Shown: piece after piece, positions 8,612-16,750 of the stretch | How positions within the stretch are numbered: position 1 is the first letter of the stretch | How the letters are laid out: every line of letters begins with the position of its first letter | Assembly (NCBI GenBank): GCA_017642695.1 | Contig: JAEPQD010000002.1 | Coordinates: forward strand, 1-64,000 | Reading direction: 5' to 3' | Origin: Parvibaculum sp. | GTDB lineage: Bacteria > Pseudomonadota > Alphaproteobacteria > Parvibaculales > Parvibaculaceae | Length of the DNA: 64,000 nucleotides | Position numbers and translations under genes: made by a program | Notes under the pieces: generated by a model | Databases searched by the model: none | Seen by the model: only the letters and a program-made list of their open reading frames with translations | Told to the model about the DNA's origin: nothing

Positions 8612-10039
8612 ATGAAAGAATGCCTCAAGTTCTACATCAATGGCGAGTGGGTGGACCCGGCCGAGCCGAAGACGCTCGACGTCATCAACCCGGCGACCGA
8701 AGAGCCCTGCGCGAAGATCAGCATCGGCTCCAAGAAGGACGTCGACAAGGCCGTCGCGGCCGCGAAGAAGGCCTTCGAGACCTTCTCCAAGACGAGCGTC
8801 GACGAGCGGATCGCGCTTCTGTCCAAGATCATGGAAGTCTATCAGAGCCGCTACGGCGAGATCGCCGAGGCGATCAGCATGGAAATGGGCGCGCCGGCGA
8901 AGCTCTCGCAGGTCGCGCAGGCTGCGATGGGGCTTGCCCATCTCGGCACGACCATCGAAATCCTGAAGAACTACAAGTTCGAGGAACAGCGCGGCACGAC
9001 GACGCTCCGCAAGGAACCGATCGGCGTCTGCGGCTTCATCACGCCGTGGAACTGGCCGGTGAACCAGATCATGTGCAAGGTCGCCCCGGCAATCGCGGCG
9101 GGCTGCACCATGGTGCTGAAGCCTTCCGAGGAAGCGCCGATCAACGCCTATCTCATCGCCGAGATCTTCGACGCGGCGGGCGTGCCGAAAGGCGTGTTCA
9201 ACCTGGTGAACGGCGACGGCCCGGGCGTGGGCGCGGCGATCTCCTCGCACCCCGATGTCGACATGGTTTCCTTCACGGGCTCGACCCGCGCGGGCATCCT
9301 GGTCGCGAAGGCGGCGGCCGACACGGTCAAGCGCGTGGCGCAGGAACTTGGCGGCAAGTCGCCCAACATCATCCTCGACGACGCCGACCTGCAGAAAGCC
9401 GTCAGCGGCGGCATCATGGGCGTGATGCAGAATTCCGGACAGTCCTGCAACGCGCCGACGCGCATGCTGGTGCCGGCGGGCAAGCATGACGAGGCGGTGA
9501 AGATCGCCAAGGCGACCGCCGAAAGCGTGAAGGTCGGCGACCCGAACGCCGAAGGCACGGTGATGGGCCCGGTGGTGAACGAGGTTCAGTTCAACAAGAT
9601 CCAGGCGCTGATCCAGAAGGGCATCGACGAAGGCGCGACGCTCGTCACCGGCGGCACGGGCCGCCCCGACGGTCTCAATAAGGGCTTCTATGTGCGCCCG
9701 ACGGTGTTTGCCGGCGTCACCAACGACATGACGATCGCGCGCGAGGAAATCTTCGGCCCCGTCGTCGCCATCATGCCCTACAAGACGGAAGAGGAAGCGA
9801 TCGCCATCGCGAACGACACCGTCTACGGGCTTTCGGGCTATGTGCAGGGCGAGCCCGCCCACGCCAACAAGGTCGCGGCGCAGATCCGCGCCGGCCAGAT
9901 CCATGTGAACGGCGCGGGCCCGGACCTCAACGCGCCCTTCGGCGGCTACAAGCAGTCCGGCAACGGCCGCGAATGGGGCCCGCTCGGCTTCGAGGAATTC
10001 CTCGAGACGAAGGCCGTGCTCGGGGCGAACGCCGCTTGA
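8612..10039 (+). CDS. Aldehyde dehydrogenase (NAD(P)-dependent)
   Basis: A 475-residue ALDH that oxidises an aldehyde to the carboxylic acid in the cytosol. The catalytic cysteine is Cys279 in SGQSCNAPTRM, the general base Glu245 is in QELGGKSPN, and FITPWNWP is the cofactor/oxyanion motif; the 34-residue Glu-Cys spacing is normal. The ATG at 8612 has GAGGACG seven bases upstream. The frame stays open to 8351, but that stretch is the intergenic promoter region. It is divergent from the GMC dehydrogenase, giving a plausible two-step alcohol to acid path. It is followed by its own terminator region. Confidence 0.93.
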   Translation: MKECLKFYINGEWVDPAEPKTLDVINPATEEPCAKISIGSKKDVDKAVAAAKKAFETFSKTSVDERIALLSKIMEVYQSRYGEIAEAISMEMGAPAKLSQVAQAAMGLAHLGTTIEILKNYKFEEQRGTTTLRKEPIGVCGFITPWNWPVNQIMCKVAPAIAAGCTMVLKPSEEAPINAYLIAEIFDAAGVPKGVFNLVNGDGPGVGAAISSHPDVDMVSFTGSTRAGILVAKAAADTVKRVAQELGGKSPNIILDDADLQKAVSGGIMGVMQNSGQSCNAPTRMLVPAGKHDEAVKIAKATAESVKVGDPNAEGTVMGPVVNEVQFNKIQALIQKGIDEGATLVTGGTGRPDGLNKGFYVRPTVFAGVTNDMTIAREEIFGPVVAIMPYKTEEEAIAIANDTVYGLSGYVQGEPAHANKVAAQIRAGQIHVNGAGPDLNAPFGGYKQSGNGREWGPLGFEEFLETKAVLGANAA

Positions 10040-10166
10040 TGTTCTGACGGCGCACAAGCGCCGGCGCGCAGTCGTGCTTGCCGCCGTTCTCCGGTTTCAC
10101 CGGCCGAACGGCGGAGGAAGGCGAAGGCGAAGCAGAACGGAAAATTCCGGGTTAATCCGGACACGG

Positions 10167-10199
10167 AAAAGCCGGTGCGAGAAATCGCACCGGCTTTTT
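10167..10199 (+). terminator. Rho-independent terminator after the aldehyde dehydrogenase gene
   Basis: AAAAGCCGGTGCGA pairs with TCGCACCGGCTTTT around a GAAA loop, giving a 10-bp G-C stem with T tract. It lies about 130 bases after the ALDH stop. Nothing else is evident in 10040-10283. Confidence 0.88.
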
Positions 10200-10283
10200 G
10201 CCGACCACGATGTTTCTGCTATCTTTGTCGCAATACGTCGCGGCATTCTGTGCTGATCGCCCGTCTGATGATGGAGGAACGTC

Positions 10284-10811
10284 GTGACGACAGCCGATTG
10301 GGCGTTGACCATAAGTTTGGGTTCTTTAGCGGTAGCTGTTGCTGCATTTGTCTGGAACGTTTGGTCGAAGTTCATTTTTCCAAAGCCGAAAATCGATGTG
10401 TCATTTAACGTGATGCAAAGTTTTGGAGGTGTTGGCGACGGAATCGATGTGCTTGTCTTGTCTGCCACAAACTTCGGACCAGCAGTATGTACATTGAAGA
10501 TGGCGGTCGTGCGCAGGCGAACAATGAACCTGAGGCACCGATGGCAGTATGGAGTTCTCAATCCGCTCCACGGATTTCCCGCCCAAATAAAGAGTTCTCA
10601 GGGGCCATTTAGTGGCGGCCTGCCGAAGAAGCTGGACGTGGGCGAAGAGTTCTCAGCCTATTTTCCTTACGATGCGGACACATCTATCTTCTCGCGCGAA
10701 CGCGTAGGGTTCGTGGATACCTACGGTCGGAATCATTGGTGCTCGCGGAAACACATGCGGAAAGCGAGGGAGCGGTTCATCAAGGATTTTGGAAAGGTTC
10801 CGATGGAATAA
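10284..10811 (+). CDS. Hypothetical single-pass membrane protein
   Basis: A 175-residue protein of unknown function. It starts at GTG 10284 with GGAGG six bases before. Residues about 8-26 form one hydrophobic segment (LTISLGSLAVAVAAFVWNVW), leaving a soluble domain that begins PKIDVSF and includes ATNFGPAVCTLKMAVV, which reads like a small immunoglobulin-like beta domain. The C-terminus is basic. The gene is visibly richer in A and T than its neighbours, stands alone between a terminator and a repeat patch, and has no partner genes, all consistent with recent acquisition. I do not recognise the family. Confidence 0.7.
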   Translation: MTTADWALTISLGSLAVAVAAFVWNVWSKFIFPKPKIDVSFNVMQSFGGVGDGIDVLVLSATNFGPAVCTLKMAVVRRRTMNLRHRWQYGVLNPLHGFPAQIKSSQGPFSGGLPKKLDVGEEFSAYFPYDADTSIFSRERVGFVDTYGRNHWCSRKHMRKARERFIKDFGKVPME

Positions 10812-10850
10812 CGGCCGGCCACTCCGGATTTTTCGTGGAAGGGAGAGCGG

Positions 10851-11158
10851 GTGTCATCCCGGCGAAAGCCGGGACCCACTCGCATTTCCTCTTGCCGCAG
10901 CTGTGGGGGCGAGGGGCAGCGTTCCAGCATCAAGATGAAAACCGAAACCGCACTTGCTGGGGAACCAATGGGTCCCGTCTTTCGCCGGGATGACACTTTT
11001 GGGTGGGGTGAGCCGTCACGCAAGGAAGGGTTTGCACACGGAGACGCGGAGACGCGAAGGAGGGAGCTCTGTGTTCTCTGGGACTCTGTGTGATGAAACT
11101 TCGTTCTGCGGTTCGCTGATCTGCGAGTGGGTCCCGGGGACAAGCCCCGGGATGACAT
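10851..11158. repeat. Patch of REP-like and CACGGAGAC-type intergenic repeats
   Basis: This 694-base gap (10812-11505) contains no gene. At 10851-10879 is TGTCATCCCGGCGAAAGCCG continuing GGACCCACT; its inverted copy (about 90 percent) is at 10967-10996; a third related palindrome with GGTCCCGGGGACAAGCCCCG lies at 11126-11158. Between them, 11038-11075 carries ACACGGAGACGCGGAGACGC and a following GAAGGAGGG, the same unit that forms the array at 18206. The GTCATCCCGG palindromes are of a type common in alphaproteobacterial genomes. Confidence 0.75.
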
Positions 11159-11174
11159 GAAAGTGTGGCTTTGC

Positions 11175-11240
11175 TCCCCCGCCCCGAAATCTGCGTCGCC
11201 CGCGCTTGCAGATTTTGACCCGCCCCCAGGGGCGGGTGGG
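11175..11240. repeat. Intergenic double-hairpin repeat, copy 2
   Basis: It shares the framework CCCCCGCCCC - stem - TTTGACCC - hairpin - GGTGGG with the copy at 6151. Here the first stem is AAATCTGC/GCAGATTT (11188-11195 with 11209-11216) and the second is CCCGCCCC/GGGGCGGG. The sequence of both stems changes between copies while pairing is kept, which points to a conserved folded structure. The remaining bases up to the autotransporter start (11241-11505) hold its promoter region, with no clear motif. Confidence 0.7.
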
Positions 11241-11505
11241 CCGATGGCATGATGTGAGACGCGGGGGCCACGACGATTTGAGCGTAGATACCGCGCACCG
11301 CCGAAAACATGTTTAATCGCAGTGTCTTAACTCGTGCTTGTTAGCTGCGAGTCTCATTAACCCTACAAACTGCTTCTATCTAGAATGAATCTGCTGTTTC
11401 ATTATGGGGCAGCCGAGCGAGGCTGCTTGTGAAACGGAGTGACGGCCCCGCCTTGCGCGCGGGGCGCCGCCGGGACCTCGGGTCCGCGGGCGCAGAGGGG
11501 GCGAA

Positions 11506-13431
11506 ATGGGTCGGGGGGCTCAGTCCAGAGCTGGCTGGTATGGCGCGGGCATTCTGCTTGCGGCCGTTGCCGGCGCGATGCTTCTTCCGGCGACGCCCGC
11601 AAGTGCGGCTGCGACGGTTTGTACCGACACCACGACGGGCACCGGCAACGGCGCCACCGCCACCAATCCCAATGCGACGGCCTGCGGCGACTCGGCAGGG
11701 GCGACCGGCCTCGGCGGCTCCGCCTTCGGCGCGGGCAGCGAGGCGAGCGGCGAGGGCAGCGCCGCCTTCGGCAATTCCAGCGTTTCGGACGGCGACTTCT
11801 CGGCGGCCTATGGCGCCGCCGCCACCGCGAATGGCGAAGGCTCCTCCGCCTTCGGCTTCCAGGCGGATGCGGACGCCGATTACAGTTCGGCCTACGGCAC
11901 GGGCAGCACGGCGGCCGGCGAGGACTCGACGGCGGTCGGCGCCTTCGCGGGCGCCAGCGACGTGGGCGCCACGGCGGTCGGTGCCGGGAGCCTCGCGGAG
12001 GCCGTGGATTCGACGGCTGTCGGCTCCTTCTCGGAAGCGTCGGGAGCCGGGTCCACGGCGGTCGGCGTCATCAGTCTCGCCGATGAGGAGGGCGCGAGCG
12101 CCTATGGCGCGGGGGCGACCGCGGACGGCGCCTATTCGACGGCGGTCGGCACCAACTCCTATGCCGAAAGTTTCGGCTCGACGGCGCTCGGCGCCGCCGC
12201 CGAAGCGGAGAGCAGCGGTTCGACGGCGGTGGGCGGCAACAGCTGGGCATCCGAGAACGACGCGACCGCCGTCGGCGAAAGCGCCTTCGCGCTGGCGGAA
12301 GGCGCGACCGTGGTGGGCCAGGACGGCACGGCGGAAGGCGTCGAGTCCAGCGCCTTCGGCGAGAACTCGTATGCGGAAGGCGAAAACTCCATCGCCATCG
12401 GCACCGACTACGACAATGACGATACGGGCGCCCACGCGTCGGGCCTCAACTCGGCCGCCATCGGCACGGACAGCGTGGCGAGCGGCGACGGTGCGATCGC
12501 GTTCGGCTGGGGCGCCGAGGCGACGCAGGAGGGCAGCGTTGCGATCGGCGAGGGCGCGTCCTCCACCGGGGCCGACGCCATCGCCATCGGCACCGGCGCC
12601 ACCGCGACGGGATCGGTCGCGATGGGCGCGGGCAGCACGGCATCGGGCGGCGGCGCCGCCTTCGGCGACAACAGCACGGCGACCGGCGGCAACAGCGCGG
12701 CTTTCGGACCGGCCGCCGTGGCGTCGGGTTCGCAATCGACCTCCGTCGGACCGAACACGGAAGCGTCCGGCTTCGCCTCCTATGCGGGCGCCTATGGCGC
12801 GAGCGCGACCGGTGCGAATTCCGTTTCCATCGGTGCGGAATCCCATGCGAGCCTCGACGGCGGCGTCGCGCTCGGCGGCGGCGCGGCCTCGGACGGGTTG
12901 CAGGCGGTCGCGCTCGGCGAACTCTCGACCGCGGATGGCGCGAACAGCGTGGCGCTCGGCGCGAACTCCACGGCGAGCGCGGCCAACAGCACGGTGCTCG
13001 GCGACGGCGGCATGGCGAGCGCCTCGAACAGCGTGGCGCTCGGTTCGGGCTCGGTCGCGGACGAGGAAGACACGGTGTCGGTCGGCTCGACCGGCAATAC
13101 GCGGCGGATCACCAATGTGACGGCGGGCATCGCGCCCACCGACGGCGTCAATGTGAGCCAGTTGCGCGGCGTCTATACGAGCCTCAGCAACGACATCGAC
13201 AAGACGCAGGAAGGCGTTGCGATGGCGTTCGCGATGGCGGGGACGTCGGGGCTCGCGAAACACGAGAAATTCGCGCTGTCGGGCGGCGTCGGCACGTTCG
13301 AGGGGCATCAGGGCGCGGCGCTCGGCGCGGCGATGCGGCTCGACGACAACTGGTCGCTCAATGCGGGCGTTGCCGCCGGCATGCAGGAGGGCACGGTCGG
13401 CGGACGCGTCGGCTTCCGTTACGCCTGGTAA
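11506..13431 (+). CDS. YadA-like trimeric autotransporter adhesin
   Basis: A 641-residue type Vc secreted adhesin. It has a signal peptide (residues 1-34, cleaved after TPASA), then about 470 residues of YadA-head repeats of roughly 14 residues with the pattern SxAxGxxAxAxGxxS (for example GEDSTAVGAFAGAS and GANSVSIGAESHAS), a neck motif DTVSVGSTGNTRRITNV, the short stalk start GINVSQL-type segment VNVSQLRGVYTSLSNDID, and a C-terminal four-strand membrane anchor ending GGRVGFRYAW. The stalk is almost absent, so the head would sit close to the outer membrane. A GAGGGGG ribosome site precedes ATG 11506. No chaperone or partner gene is adjacent. Confidence 0.92.
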   Translation: MGRGAQSRAGWYGAGILLAAVAGAMLLPATPASAAATVCTDTTTGTGNGATATNPNATACGDSAGATGLGGSAFGAGSEASGEGSAAFGNSSVSDGDFSAAYGAAATANGEGSSAFGFQADADADYSSAYGTGSTAAGEDSTAVGAFAGASDVGATAVGAGSLAEAVDSTAVGSFSEASGAGSTAVGVISLADEEGASAYGAGATADGAYSTAVGTNSYAESFGSTALGAAAEAESSGSTAVGGNSWASENDATAVGESAFALAEGATVVGQDGTAEGVESSAFGENSYAEGENSIAIGTDYDNDDTGAHASGLNSAAIGTDSVASGDGAIAFGWGAEATQEGSVAIGEGASSTGADAIAIGTGATATGSVAMGAGSTASGGGAAFGDNSTATGGNSAAFGPAAVASGSQSTSVGPNTEASGFASYAGAYGASATGANSVSIGAESHASLDGGVALGGGAASDGLQAVALGELSTADGANSVALGANSTASAANSTVLGDGGMASASNSVALGSGSVADEEDTVSVGSTGNTRRITNVTAGIAPTDGVNVSQLRGVYTSLSNDIDKTQEGVAMAFAMAGTSGLAKHEKFALSGGVGTFEGHQGAALGAAMRLDDNWSLNAGVAAGMQEGTVGGRVGFRYAW

Positions 13432-13508
13432 AACCCGCAGAAAAGCGCGGTTTAGCATTTTGTTGAGGTAAATGTGCGCAGATGGCTGAGATTCGGGAGA
13501 ATTCGGCC

Positions 13509-13949
13509 ATGCGGCTCTTTGCGATTTCCGTCGGCATACTGATCGCGCTTATCTGCGCGTTCTTCCTCGGCGCCTACCTCCTGGGCGGATCGCTCGGGAA
13601 TGCGCGGTTTCCGTCGCTGACATTTGCCGGCGGCACGGCAGAGCCCGCCGCGCCACAGGCTTCGCCCGCCGAGACCGTGAGCGAGCGCGCGGCCGCGCCG
13701 CAGCCCGCACCGAAGAAGCCGGTCTTTCCGCATATGGAACTGCAGGCGCAATATGCCGGGCCCTTCGCCGATACGCTGATCCAGCGCTGGCGCGACCCGA
13801 TCGACGGACGCGTCTGCTACATCTACCTGCCCGCCTATGTGAAGCATGCGCCGCTCGACAAGCCCGGCGGCTTCTTCGATTACGGCGCGAACTCGATCGG
13901 CAGCATCAGCTGCGGCGCACCGGGCCCCGAACTCAAGCCCGCGCGGTAG
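13509..13949 (+). CDS. Hypothetical membrane-anchored periplasmic protein
   Basis: A 146-residue protein. The first 26 residues (MRLFAISVGILIALICAFFL) form an uncleaved anchor or signal, followed by a Pro/Ala-rich linker (about residues 40-72) and a small conserved-looking domain with PHMELQAQYAGPF, DTLIQRWRDPIDGRVCYIYL and two cysteines (VCYIY, ISCGAP). I prefer the ATG at 13509, which has GGGAG about ten bases upstream; an in-frame ATG at 13482 gives nine more residues. It lies 77 bases after the autotransporter in the same direction. The family is not recognised. Confidence 0.75.
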   Translation: MRLFAISVGILIALICAFFLGAYLLGGSLGNARFPSLTFAGGTAEPAAPQASPAETVSERAAAPQPAPKKPVFPHMELQAQYAGPFADTLIQRWRDPIDGRVCYIYLPAYVKHAPLDKPGGFFDYGANSIGSISCGAPGPELKPAR

Positions 13950-13973
13950 CCGTTCTTTCCTTCTGACTGAAGG

Positions 13974-14909
13974 TCAGGCGCCGGAAGAAGACCAGGACCG
14001 CTGCAGCGAAATGCCGGCGACGTCCATGTCCAGGAATTCAGCGCTGCGCGGATCCGGATAGGGTAGATGGAGCCTGCCGCGCCGATCCGGCGTTTCAATG
14101 GTTCGCCACTTTCGCAGGGCGTTCCAGTAGATGTCCCGCACGCAATATGTCTGTGCGTCCCCACCGGCGATGTTGTCACGACAGTAAGCGGCCATCGCGT
14201 CGGCTGTATCCATTATGATCTCGCCCGTATTCGGCCAGCTTCTATGGGTGCTCGTTTGGTAAAATCTCTTCGTCAGCATGACGCCGGGCGTGAACTGAAA
14301 GCGGCCGCACAGTGCCAGTCCGAACAGCCATGCCCGTTCCGAGTGGGCGAGGTGAGGGGTCTTGCGAATGTACATTCCCGAACGCCGGATGGCGTCAGCC
14401 CGGATAAGTCCCTTGAAGCTGCCATTGAAGCGCCCGATCCAGAACAATGGCAGCGCGTCGCCGAGTTTCCATCGGCGCTCTGCCGGGTTCTCCCTGGCGT
14501 TCAACGCATCTCTCTCGGGGATGCGGTTGTTGTCGATGTCCACCGCTTCGACCGCGCCATAGGCGAGAACGGCATCGGGCGCCGAATCCAGCGCATCCGT
14601 GAGCCGCGTCAGGGCGGCCAGAGTGGAGGAATCGTCATGCGGCAGGATGCGCAGATATTCTCCGCCAGCTTCCGCCATCAGGCCGTTGATGTTGTCGACC
14701 CAGTCGGCCCGGTCCGACGCGACCATGAAGCGAACGTTCTCCCGGCCCGCATATCGGGTGCGCAGACGATCCACGCAGTCGTCGTCGCAATGCCGATCCG
14801 AGATCAGTATCTCGACATCCGTATCGACGATTGAATCGATATTGCCGGTTATCACCCTCTCAAAGCGGCGCGAGCGATAAAGGGGGATAAGACAGGAGAC
14901 TTTCGGCAC
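13974..14909 (-). CDS. Family 2 glycosyltransferase
   Basis: A 311-residue GT-A fold glycosyltransferase. The N-terminus PKVSCLIPLYRSRRF is the nucleotide-sugar binding start typical of GT2, and the metal-binding region is LRILPHDD (DxD-like) near residues 88-95. It starts with GTG one base after the stop of the upstream FAD-dependent oxidoreductase gene, so the two are coupled. No polysaccharide, O-antigen or capsule genes flank the pair, and donor and acceptor are unknown. Codon choice seems less uniformly G/C-ending than in nearby genes, which hints at transfer. Confidence 0.8.
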   Translation of the reverse strand: MPKVSCLIPLYRSRRFERVITGNIDSIVDTDVEILISDRHCDDDCVDRLRTRYAGRENVRFMVASDRADWVDNINGLMAEAGGEYLRILPHDDSSTLAALTRLTDALDSAPDAVLAYGAVEAVDIDNNRIPERDALNARENPAERRWKLGDALPLFWIGRFNGSFKGLIRADAIRRSGMYIRKTPHLAHSERAWLFGLALCGRFQFTPGVMLTKRFYQTSTHRSWPNTGEIIMDTADAMAAYCRDNIAGGDAQTYCVRDIYWNALRKWRTIETPDRRGRLHLPYPDPRSAEFLDMDVAGISLQRSWSSSGA

Positions 14910-14910
14910 G

Positions 14911-16158
14911 TCACGCCTCGAGAACGAGATTGGCGGCCCGCAGGGCGTATAACGGCGCCGTACAATACTTGCCGGTGTCCAGCGTCACCCATGAGCCGTG
15001 CCGCGTCGGCCCGATCTCGTGACGTTCATGCAGTCCGCTTTCCGGATCGTCGATATCGGTTTCACCCCAGGCTGCTATCACGCCGCCGCCGACACGTATG
15101 CGGTCCAGCGCGGGCGTCAACCGGGACAGCGACGGCAGATAGCGCAGCAGTGCCTCAAGAGTGGCAGACGCAATTGCTTCGCGATCCATCTCACGCGTCA
15201 CCATCTCCAGCATGGGGCGAGGGTTGATATCGCTCGTCTCCGCCAGTTTGCAGACGGGATACCAGGACAGATAGAACCGTCCGTCACCATGATTTACGAA
15301 ATCGCCGTAGGACCCCACCATCAAGGTGGCGGATGGCGTATTCACGGTGCTTGCCATGCCGGGTGCGTCGAGCGTCACCGACGCCTTGTAGCGCAGCAGG
15401 CAGGTGCGGCCCGAATGCACGCCTATCTCACTGTCGAGTCTCAGACGGTCGCCCCATAATGCGTTCACTACGCCTGCATAGCGCAACCGTTCTGCGCCGG
15501 ACGCGGCCCTGCATGTGATGTCCCAGCCGCCCGGTGCGGCCTCAGCCGTTTCCACCGTCGTGCCAAGCCTGAGCTCAATTCGCGGTTCGGCGTAGATGCA
15601 TGCACTAACAAGGTTGGCAATCCCGACGGTATCGACCGAGCGCTCGTCGGTGGCAAAAGCCGCTCCAACCAGGCGAGGATCGAACCACTGCCGGTATTCA
15701 TTCCCGGTCAGCCGACGATGCGGTGCGGGAGTGCCGGCATCCGTTTCATGTTCTCGCTCGAATTTCGCAATCGCGGTATCCACCCGGCTGAAATGCGCTG
15801 CGATCTCATCCGGACTCATTTGCGAGTCGCGCGGTACACCGTAGAGGAAGGGTTTCGATTGCGCGAAGCTGCTCGCGGGGACTCCGGTGATCTGCGAAAG
15901 GATCGGCAGAAAGCTCAATGCGCCTTCGATCATCCGCTCGCAGGTGGGACCGGATTTGTCGGCGGCATAGACGTATCCAAGGTGCAATTTGCCTTCATTG
16001 TGAAGGCTCGCCTGCGACATCGGGATTTTTCCATTGTCGATCAGGTCAACATCGTGACCCTGTCGCGCAAGTTCCAGCGCCGTGATGCAGCCCGCAATGC
16101 CGGCCCCCAGCACGGCAACTCTCCCGCCGCGGTCCGTCCGGGATACCCTGTCCAGCAT
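14911..16158 (-). CDS. FAD-dependent oxidoreductase (DAO-like)
   Basis: A 415-residue flavoprotein. RVAVLGAGIAGCITALELAR near residue 14 is a complete Rossmann dinucleotide motif, followed by DVDLIDNG; RIRVGGGVIAAWGETDI and the C-terminal segment DTGKYCTAPLYALRAANLVL resemble D-amino-acid-oxidase-fold enzymes. I start at ATG 16158 with GGAT nine bases before; the open frame extends to 16473, but the extra stretch does not look coding. The gene is coupled to the following glycosyltransferase, so it may modify the same sugar or lipid. Substrate unknown. The 280 bases upstream (16159-16438) hold no other feature I can identify. Confidence 0.78.
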   Translation of the reverse strand: MLDRVSRTDRGGRVAVLGAGIAGCITALELARQGHDVDLIDNGKIPMSQASLHNEGKLHLGYVYAADKSGPTCERMIEGALSFLPILSQITGVPASSFAQSKPFLYGVPRDSQMSPDEIAAHFSRVDTAIAKFEREHETDAGTPAPHRRLTGNEYRQWFDPRLVGAAFATDERSVDTVGIANLVSACIYAEPRIELRLGTTVETAEAAPGGWDITCRAASGAERLRYAGVVNALWGDRLRLDSEIGVHSGRTCLLRYKASVTLDAPGMASTVNTPSATLMVGSYGDFVNHGDGRFYLSWYPVCKLAETSDINPRPMLEMVTREMDREAIASATLEALLRYLPSLSRLTPALDRIRVGGGVIAAWGETDIDDPESGLHERHEIGPTRHGSWVTLDTGKYCTAPLYALRAANLVLEA

Positions 16159-16438
16159 TGTTTCCGATCCGCCCCGATTGCCGGCTGTATGGCAGCCAAC
16201 GCGCCATTTGACTGACCTAGCGTACCGTCCGCTGCATTGACCGCAAGTCAATCCGGCACATGCCTGTTTCTCGAACTCCGGGACGCGCGGACATTCGGAT
16301 ATCAGGTGCCTCGGCCTGCATCCGAGCGGGTCGTGCGAAACCGCCGTATCCTCTCCATTACCTCTGGCGTAATTGCCGCGGTGACGGCGCCCGGGGAGAC
16401 TGGTTCCCAGTGGATCAACGCATTGGGGAGTCTCATTC

Positions 16439-16747
16439 ATGTCCGCACGTCTCATCGCACTCATCGCCGTCATCCTCGCCTTCGGGGCGCTGAGCGCGCT
16501 GGCGCTGATGGAAGCCGGCTATCTCGGCATCTTCGCGCAGCATTTCGAGAATTATGCCCGGATGCAGGTGCTGAGCGATCTCGTCATCGTCTGCGTTCTC
16601 GCGATCATCTGGATGGTGCGCGACGCGAAGACGAGCGGCGTCACGCCCTGGCCCTTCGTGGTGCTGACGCTTGCGGCGGGTGCGTTCGGGCCGCTCTTCT
16701 ATCTCGTGGCGCGGGAAGTCAAGGCGGGCGCGCGCGTCGCGGCGTGA
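16439..16747 (+). CDS. Small membrane protein, probably DUF2834 family
   Basis: A 102-residue protein with three hydrophobic segments (about residues 5-25, 45-60 and 70-92). The pattern DLVIVCVLAIIWMVRDAKTS and then PWPFVVLTLAAGAFGPLFYL resembles DUF2834 proteins found beside proteobacterial and cyanobacterial carotenoid or stress genes. A GGGGAG sequence 11 bases before ATG 16439 supports the start. It converges on the MFS gene, with three bases between stops. Function unknown. Confidence 0.68.
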   Translation: MSARLIALIAVILAFGALSALALMEAGYLGIFAQHFENYARMQVLSDLVIVCVLAIIWMVRDAKTSGVTPWPFVVLTLAAGAFGPLFYLVAREVKAGARVAA

Positions 16748-16750
16748 GGT

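Noticed and set aside
11380..13458. A 692-residue open frame antisense to the trimeric autotransporter
   Set aside because: It is an artefact of the GC-rich, codon-biased repeats on the other strand; its product is an Arg/Ala/Gly-rich mixture without domains.
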